This document shows, piece after piece, positions 56,144-64,000 of a stretch of 64,000 bases of DNA. Source of the DNA: Wurfbainia villosa (taxonomy: Eukaryota; Streptophyta; Magnoliopsida; Zingiberales; Zingiberaceae); NCBI GenBank assembly GCA_025175895.1, contig CM045989.1, forward strand, positions 23,243,928 to 23,307,927, written 5' to 3'. Numbering within the stretch: the stretch's first letter is position 1; every line of letters starts with the position of its first letter. A program made the translations under genes and the position numbers. The notes beneath the pieces are model-generated. The model saw only the letters and a program-made list of their open reading frames with translations, was not told the origin of the DNA and ran no database searches.

Positions 56144-57070
56144 AGGTATATTTTTTGTTTAAGTCTAGGGGGGACCCCAAAATCTATTTTGTTTTGTTCT
56201 CCTAGTAGTAGTTTCTTTTCTGGTATTTTCATTTGTTCATGAATGCATGAGTTGTTTAGTTCCTTTCAGTGCTTAAATTTTGGTGTCTGTAAAGTTACCT
56301 CAGTAGTATTTTTGAAAGTTGCTTGCATGAGTTGTTCCCATAGGTAGCTTAACTCTATGTATCTTGTGGTATTTTATTCTATGTGCTCTATTGAATGTTC
56401 TAGACCTGCACTGGTTAGCTCTATTTTTGCACTCACACATGTTGAACATTCTGAAAGGGAGAATTTAGTACATGCCTAGTTATGATTCACTTCAGTAGTC
56501 TAGTACTTTGGAATCCATAGGTACTCTAGGTTTAGCATTTTAGTTACTGGAGATGCTCGGATTATGTAAGCCCATTCGAAAAAATTGAAATCCCTGTGAG
56601 CCGAAAAATAAAAGAAAAAAAAGAGAGAGAGAAAAAGAAATGAAAAAAAAAAGATTGAGAGGGATAAAAAAACAGTTGTCATGGGTGGAAATAGCTAGGT
56701 GCTCCTTTGAGACCGAGTTAGGTTATTGGAGAAACACCTCCCAATTTCTCTCAATACCGAGCACGCCTTTGAGACTTTATGCCAGATCTAGGGAATGACC
56801 CTCGCTTTGGGCAGGTAAGTGCCTAAGAGTCGAAAACTTTAGGAAAGCTATGGGGTGACGACTTAACTCACCACGGAACAGGCATCCCCTAGGAATGATT
56901 CACCTAGCACGAGCACGAGGAGCTAACTTAGTGAATTTTTAGAACATATTTGTTTTCCTTTGATTGCAAATACCACCTGATAAATTTAGTTAGCATGCTA
57001 GTTATGGAACAATATCTTTTTAAAATTTCATGGCACTGAGGTTTGCTTGAGAACAAGCAAAGATTTAAGT
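56144..57070 (+). other. Non-coding 3' region of Athila-like element
   Basis: Contains an internal polypurine-like TTTAAGTCTAGGGGGGACCC near 56,157-56,176 echoing the true tract, and an A/G-rich low-complexity run at about 56,605-56,670. No gene. Confidence 0.65.
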
Positions 57071-57080
57071 CTGGGGGAAG
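57071..57080 (+). other. Polypurine tract of Athila-like element
   Basis: CTGGGGGAAG immediately before the 3' LTR TGATGTGAGC. Confidence 0.85.
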
Positions 57081-58449
57081 TGATGTGAGCAAAACATATA
57101 GGGTTTTAGGAGTAGTTTTCGCTCACATCTTATTACATTTTATGATAGTTTCATGCATACGTTACTCTGTTTTTACATGCATTTCCTATTTTCTAGTTCG
57201 GAGGTCTGCTCGTTGTTCTTTTGTATGAAGGTTGGCTTTTCGGGCGGAAAAGACGCATTTTCGGAGCGAAAGAAGGACATTTCATGCTAGACAAAGATTG
57301 GGACATGGCTAGGACGTGTGGATTAACACGGTCATGCCCGATGGGTGAAGATCAGCACACCAGGGCCGCACATGGCCTGGCCGTGTGGAAACACATGACT
57401 GTGTGGCGGCCCGATGGAGTTGCGCGACTAAGGTTTTTTCCCAATTTCACAGCGTCCGAGGCGACATCTATATAAGGATGACTCTGCCCAAACCCTAGGG
57501 GGGAGGCACGATGGCTAGCACGGCATGCTGAAGCCCTAAAAAGCTTTGGTAACTCACAGCGGGGAGGAGGAATGTCGCCGGAGGTCCACAACTTGCAATA
57601 CAACACCGAAGAGAAGATCACAACGCATTGTATATCTCTATTTCTATGCTTTATATCTATTGTATTCGAACTCCAACATGTTTTGTGATTCTTCCTTCGT
57701 ATTTATGGAGTAGTACTTTTGATTCTAGGATTAGGGAGTAGCTTGAGTTCATATACAATGTTGGTTCATATTAAATTCTGGCCAAAAGTTTGATATTGAC
57801 AGTTGGTAGTTGTTCTCTATTATACTTTCGTGAATTTGGCTTTCTTTCCGCTGTGCTTAGGCGATACGAGGTGGTGACAGCCCTTGCAATCTATATTTAG
57901 GAGGTTTGATCAAGGAACCTAGGGTTAAACCTGACCTCCCATAACTGTAGGGAGAAGGGAGCGGTGGAATCGGAAACGGTCCACCGCAAGGATTGATTTG
58001 GCATCCTCGTACCCTCTATCCCGTCCTTTTGGGCGAGGATAGCTCCCGGTGAATGCGGCAGCTCTAAGGGAGAGTGTATGATGTCTCTTCCCCAAAATCG
58101 TAGGTAGATGTTTAGACGATGCCAATTGACAACATTGTTATATGGTACACAAGTGAAACCGAAGTCCTAGAATCACCTTTTTAGACCCTGGCACACTCTT
58201 TTCCTCCTCTGTGTGACACCACACTGAGTAGGGTCCTCCGATAGTCCTCACCAACTGACTCTCTCTGAGATTCCGTCCGAACAATTGCAACCACTTAGTG
58301 TTTTGGTACTCGAATCCCAGTCCCTGTGGGATCGATAATCTATTATTACTTGACGACATTCGTGGACTTGCAGGCGTTGAGCACGAGCGCACACTTTGAG
58401 TCTTCGACGGTCTCCGTCGCGAGATTTAAGGTCGCGACTGTGTGTATCA
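57081..58449 (+). repeat. 3' LTR of Athila-like element
   Basis: 1,369 bp counterpart of 33,061-34,430, followed by the GACAC duplication. TATA box TATATAAGG at 57,469-57,477. Confidence 0.92.
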
Positions 58450-58610
58450 GACACCTAGTAGTACATTATGATCCCCAATTAATCAAAAAATCAACGGTTG
58501 ACCCCAGAACAACTTCTGAAATCTTTCAGCAACTACAGTGAGTCGTGTTCCATTCCCTTCACTCATCTTATACTTACTTAGTTCAGGACATGGTCTATTG
58601 TGTCAATTCC

Positions 58611-60154
58611 TATTGGGAATCGGTACGTTCCTAGAGGGGGAGGTGAATAGCGTGTTTATTGACGAAGATGGAAATCGTTCGTGCTTGATCGTCTACAACC
58701 CTTGTTAGTGCAGCGGAATAATAACAATAAAAATAAATGCACAATACAAGCACAACACAATAACATGCCGATATAACGTGGTTCGGAACCTTAGGGTTCC
58801 TACTCAACGGATTAAGCTTAAATGAGCTCTAACGATGCCGAACATCACTAATAATCAAATACTCCTTCTCGACAACCAATCGGAGGCAGAGAAACCTCGT
58901 ACAAAGGTTCTTACAATAATAAGACAAAAAATACAAGCAAATATAAATGAAATACACAAAACAACATAAAGAAAACTTTACAACTATTGCTTTGGATGTT
59001 TGCTTGTTGATTGCTTGAACTGAGCTTGAAGACCCTAATTTGCACCAGCAAATCGCCTCAAAATCGCCCAAGAAATCGCTTCAAAATCACTTCAAAGAAT
59101 CATACCAAAATCCTTCTCCATGAGCTTCTTTTCATGTTATGTGCTTGATTATGTCGCGCGTTCCAAAGAATGCCGCGCAATACGCAACTAATCGCTCTTG
59201 TAGCCGTTGTGAGACAACGACTCGATCCACGTTGGATAAGTTCCAACGGATACACTGACAGTCGACTACCATTACCCATCAGTCGACTGCCGAGGCCATA
59301 ACCGACTGACCAGTCGGCTACTAAGCGTTCTACTCCCACAACCTCAACCAAGATCGGGATCAAGCCATCATTAATTGCCCAATCTTTGGCGATCATTGCC
59401 GAGCCATTTCTGCAATCGGATACGGACGACTCGGCGGTCGACCGCCATAATCCCAATCGACTGCCAAGAGTCAACTCGACTGCCAAGTGTCAAAACACTT
59501 GACAAATCGACTGGTCCAAAGCCCTAGTCGACTGATAACCTCAACCATGAGGTTTAACCCAAAGTATGATGTCCTCATACTTGCTAGACCACCTTTAGCC
59601 TAGACCTAAGCCTTTTAGCCACCTCCGTCAGCCTCACGCCTATCGGATCCCTTCAAGTCATCCATGACTTGTTCATCTATACGCTAGCCTTCAGGTGCTT
59701 TCATCTGCTATTATCATGCTAAGCTGGTCTATACCGCCAAGGCACATTGGGCTTACGCTGCCAAGACTACCACTTGGACTTTACGCAGCCAACCATTGGA
59801 GTTATGTTGCCAAGACTCCTACTTGAACTTTACGCCGCCAATATCAACCCTTGGACTTTTCTTGCCAACCCATGTTGGACTTTTCAATTGTCAAGACTCA
59901 AGCTTGGACTTTCCTTTGCCAAGACCCATGCTTGGACTTTCCATGTCAATTCATGTTAAACTTTCCCATTTTCCAAGTGCCCCACTTAGACTTTCCATGC
60001 CAAGTACCCATGATTTGGACTTTCCATTACCAAGTATTCAAGACTTGGACTTTCCCATGACAATCACATTGTCATACATTTTGTCAAACATCAAAATACC
60101 GCTCGAGTCAAACTCGAGTTTGGTCAATCGTGACTTGGGCCGATTGCACCAACA
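58611..60154 (-). repeat. 3' LTR of second family B copy
   Basis: 1,544 bp; minus-strand start TGTTGGTGCAATCGGCCC at 60,154. The left edge is TATTGGG where TGTTGGG is found in the other LTR at 63,733. It contains the CCAAG array (59,745-60,055) and decayed palindromes (59,254-59,532). The TATA region has lost its box. Confidence 0.88.
59254..59532. promoter_or_regulatory. Decayed CAGTCGACTG array, second family B copy
   Basis: About eight motifs, few perfect (for example near 59,262 and 59,280), others such as CGACTGACCAGTCGGC and GGCGGTCGACCGCC that keep the TCGA or palindromic centre while flanks changed. Confidence 0.5.
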
Positions 60155-60170
60155 ATCTCTCCCTTTTTAT
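60155..60170 (-). other. Polypurine tract of second family B copy
   Basis: Minus-strand ATAAAAAGGGAGAGAT abutting the LTR start. Confidence 0.8.
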
Positions 60171-62114
60171 GTCGACAAAAACCACAAACACCTTTGAGTT
60201 AGGCCACTTAACTCAAATCTCCTTACCAATTCTCCCAAATTGGTAATCTCAAATTTTTCCATTGATTTTCCCATCAATTCTCTCCCTTTTTGGCATACAT
60301 CAAAAAGGTTCTCCCCAAGGGTGTCAATGTCTCATATCTCAATGAGATCTTACAATCTCCCCCTTGGTCCAAAAACATCTACGATATCTTCACTCTTCCT
60401 AGTGATAAGTCTCATATCACTCAAGAGAGACAATCCTACAAACTCTCCAAATTCTCCCCCTCATGAGGAAGAACACATCCATCATCGCATGATGGATAAC
60501 CTCCCCCTAAAGGCTTGCTCCCCCTTGACTATTGCACCAGCAATGTCCTTAGAGAGTCCCTAAGCCTATAGGAACACTAAACCATCAAAATTAAGGTCAA
60601 AAGTTCAACCTTGAACTTTCACACACCTTAAAATTTGATACACACCCAAACAACTCTCCTAATCCATATCCAATGGATTTTCACCATTTCCAATGTTTTA
60701 CAAAGCATATCCTAGGGTTAAGAGTAGTTAGGGTAGTCTAACATAGCTGAAATCAAGCTAAACAAACCTTATTTACCCAAAATAAGGCCCGACAGTCGAC
60801 TGCCCTTGATGCCAGTCGACTGCCATAAGCGGCAGTCGACTGATTTCTGCAAATCCAGAAATTTAATTTTCAGAAATCGAATTTACGAAATACATAAGTA
60901 ATTATATGTAGTTTAAAAAATAGTGAAACTTCATATGTATAATACTTATAACAATCATAATAGGTGAAAAATATTCGAAAAAAAATACCCATAAAATAAT
61001 GAGATTGACACAAAGTTTAAAACCATTGAAAAGTTCAATATTTTGGCCCTACTTTGTATCAACGTCATCAATGGTGATTGTTATCAAAAGATAGACTTCA
61101 TTAAGGTTTTCTAAAATGATTTTAAAATATTTTTGAAAACCTATATTGGATCATGATCAATGGGCTCAATGCACATGACTTGCACATTAGCTTTCCCCAT
61201 GATCCACCCATGGTATAAAATGAGTTTGAGTTCATCTAGATGCAAAAACTATGCATCTTGAACTTAACTCATTTTCTAGCATCTCACATGTGTCTAGGGT
61301 GTTTGAAAACATACACATGTCAATTTGATGTGAGATGTGAGTTTTGTTCATCCTAATCTAAGGTCTCATGTATTTTTCTAAGGCAACACTACTTGATTCC
61401 CTTATACATGGGACTTCAAGTCATGCCATAGTTCTTAAATCAATTTTAATTACCTTAAATGCATGAATGATGATTATGACATAAAATGATAGCATAAATA
61501 AGCATGTGCCAAAAGTCATGATGTCATGACATATAAATAAAAACTAAACATACATGACACAAAACTAAACCCTAGAAATTAATCATGACATTTTATATGA
61601 TTTAAATGAATATGATGTCATGACATGGTATATGACAAATAAAACATGGCAAATAAAAGGTATAGGTATAACAATACTAAATTTTAATATTGATTGCTAT
61701 TTGTTATTATTAAGTTAATTTTGCCATATAATCACTTATCCCCCAAGTGTGCCAAAAACTCAAAATGACACACTATGACTCTAAGACCTAACTTGTGCCA
61801 ATTTGATTAGTTTTTCAAACTTCTTAAATGATATTGGCACATCATAAAATCCTTTAGGATATAAGATCAAACTTATTTCCAAGGTACCCATAATCTTGAA
61901 AATGACCTAAAGTGTCACCTTTACCATGGTTAGGTTAACTACCCATTCATTTAAAATTTGGCACAACCTAACCCATCTAGCGTGAGTCGATCACGCTCCT
62001 AAGAACCCAATACCTATTGGAGCTTCTTAGATTTACTAGGTATTCCTTAGGGATGACCTCCCTAGATACCCTCTTAATGATCCTTCTAAGCTTGGTAGGT
62101 CATTGTGGTCTTGC
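60171..62114 (-). other. Non-coding 3' region of second family B copy
   Basis: Homologous along its length to 16,963-18,810. Three CAGTCGACTG copies at about 60,790-60,845. No pol sequence on either strand. Confidence 0.75.
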
Positions 62115-63666
62115 CTAGGTTAACTCTAGGGGTGACTCCCCTGTAACCTTCTTAGTGGATTTCTTAGGTTTCTTCGAAACCTTAGCCACTAGGCACACTC
62201 CATGGTTAGCCTTAGGGATTGTCTCCCTAGTAACCTTGATTTTCTTAGACCTAGGTTGAGTTCCATAATCCAATGGAATATTGTGATAATTAGACATTAC
62301 CTTCTTGGACATAGACTTGTGACCCAAACCTTGCCTCCTAGATGGTTCTTGCCTCTTACACCCTTGACTTTGACTCCTAGAACTTAGGTTTTGACAATTT
62401 GACCCTTTAATTGAATTTTGCATCCTTGCAAGGGTCTTCTCCATTTTCTCAAGTTTTGACCTCAAAACTTGATTTTCTAGCTCTAATTGCTCAATTTTTG
62501 AATTTTGATTTAGTCTTTGGACATTACCATTTCCTCTAGGCATATGTCTACCCTTCTTAGGGTTAATGCCTAAATGATCCTCTACCTTCCTAATAGTTTC
62601 CCTAGGTAGGATTCTTCTAGGGATATTAGTCTCAAATTTCTCCTTAGTTGAAATAGGTCTAGAGTCATTATTTCTAGACTTGTCCTTAGACCTAAAATCA
62701 ACATGTTTAGCCCCTAAGCAATAAAGCCTACTTCTAGCATGCTCTTTATGAACAATAGCAAGATTACTCCTAGCATGTTTTTGCCTATTACTTAAAGAAG
62801 GTGCATTACTAAATTTTACCTTAGGATTTGTCTTAGAGCCTCCCCCTACATGTGATGCTCTCTCTTGGCTTCTATAGTGCCCCTTTTGATGACATTTGAA
62901 GCAAACAACGTGCTCCTTGCTTTTATGTGTTGGGGCACCGACATCTTTGACCTTTGACGTCGATTGAGTCTTCTTGACCTTCTTAGGATACTTGCTCTTA
63001 TAGTGTCCGACTTCCCTACACTCAAAGCAAATTATATGATTTTTATTTTTAACTAAATTGCTTGAGTTACCTAGGTCAATGGTGGAAATTTGGGCTTCTT
63101 CATCTCCTTCGGATGTTGATGGTTCTTCTTGATTTTGCTCTTGTTCCGGAGTGGTTGATCTCTCCTCCCCCTCAATCCTAGAGGTGGAGGCTTCTTCTAC
63201 TTCTTCCACCTCCTCTTCCTCCTCAGATGTCGAACACTCCTTGACCTCCGAATCCTCACTTTTTTGTGAGGATGAGCTTGCTTCTTCGGCCTCTTCCTCA
63301 AATTGAGTCAATGATGGTTCTTCATAGAGCTTGGTCAATTCACTCCAAAATTCCTTTGCATCCTTGTATTCACCTAACTTGGACACAACATCATTAGGAA
63401 TTAAATCAATCAAGAATTTTATTACCTTATTACTTCTCTCGAATTCTTGGAGTTGTTCCTCGGTCCACTTTTTCATTTTGAGGAATCCTCCCTTAGGCCC
63501 TCTTGGAAATTTTGAATCCTTCCATCAAGGTGGTCCAATCCTCGATGTCCATCATCATCACGAAGTCTTCAATCTTTGCCTTCCATTGGTTGAATCCTTC
63601 TCGTCCATAGAACACATATGGAATTGGGGTGTTGATGTCTCATCCCAATTTCTCCTCAAACTCCAT
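62115..63666 (-). pseudogene. Family B Gag, second copy (best preserved)
   Basis: ATG at 63,666; early TGA at 63,640-63,642 (Trp in the first copy) and a one-base frameshift near 63,510. It is then open for 453 codons (63,476-62,115): WTEEQLQEFERSNKVIKFL capsid helix, KEFWSELTKLYEE, acidic linker, knuckle 1 CFECREVGHYKSKY (last Cys replaced), knuckle 2 CFKCHQKGHYRSQ (last Cys lost), coiled coil EQLELENQVLRSKLEKMEK, and a basic tail ending VTGESPLELT. Nothing pol-like follows. Gag would form particles but cannot reverse-transcribe; a helper is required. Confidence 0.88.
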
Positions 63667-63718
63667 CTTCTTCCTCTAGCAGTGCTCCCTTGGTTGTCAA
63701 ACCTTAAAGAGTCGACTC

Positions 63719-63730
63719 ACTCTGATACCA
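63719..63730 (-). other. Primer-binding site (tRNA-iMet) of second family B copy
   Basis: Minus-strand TGGTATCAGAGT, the same variant last base as at 15,244 in the first copy, two bases from the LTR edge at 63,733. Confidence 0.87.
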
Positions 63731-63732
63731 CT

Positions 63733-64000
63733 TGTTGGGAATCGATACGTCGCTAGAGGGGGGTGAATAGCGTGTTCGTTGACGAAGATGGAAATCGTTC
63801 ATACTTGATTGTCTATAACACTTGTTAGCGTAGTGGAATAATAACAATAAAAACAAATGCACAATACAAGCACAACACAATAACACGCCGATATAACGTG
63901 GTTCGGAACCTTAGAGTTCCTACTCCACGGATTGAGCTCAAATGAGCTCTAGCGATGCTAAACACCACTAATAATCAAATACTCCTTCTCAACAATAAGT
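63733..64000 (-). repeat. 5' LTR of second family B copy (partial)
   Basis: The first 268 bp match 58,611-58,880 closely; the remainder lies outside the window. Confidence 0.88.

Larger units (their letters stand above)
33061..58449 (+). mobile_element. Athila-like Ty3/gypsy element lacking RT and integrase
   Basis: LTRs 33,061-34,430 and 57,081-58,449 (1,370 and 1,369 bp), TGATGTGAGC...ATCA, duplication GACAC on both sides, tRNA-Asp primer site, polypurine tract. Internal order after removing the SIRE-like insertion: gag, aspartic protease, a 0.5-kb spacer, env-position ORF, 1-kb 3' region. RT, RNase H and integrase are absent; about 490 bp separate protease and the last ORF. Non-autonomous as it stands. 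Several coding stops. Confidence 0.88.
27966..58610 (-). repeat. Old family Y copia LTR, split by three insertions
   Basis: Segments 27,966-29,201, 33,043-33,060 and 58,455-58,610 align in order with the family Y LTR at 37,270-39,474 (for example TTGGCCGTGTTTAATTAACC before the CACTA and CTAGTAGTACATTATG after the Athila-like element). Interruptions: CACTA, Athila-like, then a family B copy. It starts TGTTAGGATTCCCCGGCACC (minus-strand LTR 3' end). The remainder must lie right of the window. Clearly more diverged than the two LTRs of the complete family Y element, so an older copy. Confidence 0.82.
58611..64000 (-). mobile_element. Family B gag-only copia, second independent copy
   Basis: Minus strand: 3' LTR 58,611-60,154, polypurine tract, 3' region, gag, primer site 63,719-63,730, 5' LTR from 63,733 out of the window. 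The internal region is 3,578 bp against 3,584 bp in the tandem copy, with the same order and no pol. Inserted in the old family Y LTR 156 bp after the Athila-like element; the left flank is ATTCC. Confidence 0.9.

Noticed and set aside
60240..60563. 107-codon plus-strand frame near the second family B copy
   Set aside because: It is antisense to the non-coding 3' region; no homologue is open in the first copy.

Overview
The window is nuclear DNA of a plant with a transposon-rich genome. The evidence is Ty1/copia and Ty3/gypsy LTR retrotransposons of plant lineages (SIRE-like, Tekay/Del chromovirus, Athila), a CACTA transposon, plant primer-binding sites (initiator-Met tRNA and tRNA-Asp) and no bacterial-style gene organisation. 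I cannot place the species. I see no functional host gene; almost every base belongs to a mobile element or its remnant.

Left half (1-27,110): five layers of nesting. An old minus-strand copia remnant (25,123-27,110, itself carrying a 250-bp SINE-like retroposon) was hit by a gag-only copia element A (minus; runs off the left edge and ends at 25,122). A minus-strand gypsy element (about 1,948-22,757) sits inside A's gag. Inside that gypsy lies a plus-strand tandem LTR-gag-LTR-gag array of a second gag-only family, B (4,188-21,052). A complete Tekay-like gypsy (5,123-14,709, target duplication AGTCG) sits inside B's first LTR.

Middle and right (27,966-64,000): one LTR of copia family Y (starts 27,966) was hit by a CACTA transposon (29,202-33,042, duplication AAC), an Athila-like element (33,061-58,449, duplication GACAC) and a second family B copy (58,611 to beyond the window). 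The Athila-like element was invaded by a SIRE-like copia with nearly complete pol (35,443-52,885, duplication AAAAC). Its gag was in turn invaded by a full-length family Y copia (37,270-46,710, duplication GCTAA). The pieces rejoin in frame when insertions are removed.

How they relate: the SIRE-like element is the only one with a nearly open integrase/RT/RNase H frame (three in-frame stops). Family B and element A encode only Gag and would need polymerase supplied in trans; B's LTR is similar in layout to the SIRE-like LTR. The Athila-like copy keeps gag, protease and an env-position ORF but has no RT or integrase. The most novel-looking signals are the pol-less B family with matching internal length in two independent copies, a CAGTCGACTG palindrome array just upstream of the TATA box in LTRs of three copia families, repeated short hairpins in LTRs and leaders, and a repair junction with templated filler at about 21,044.
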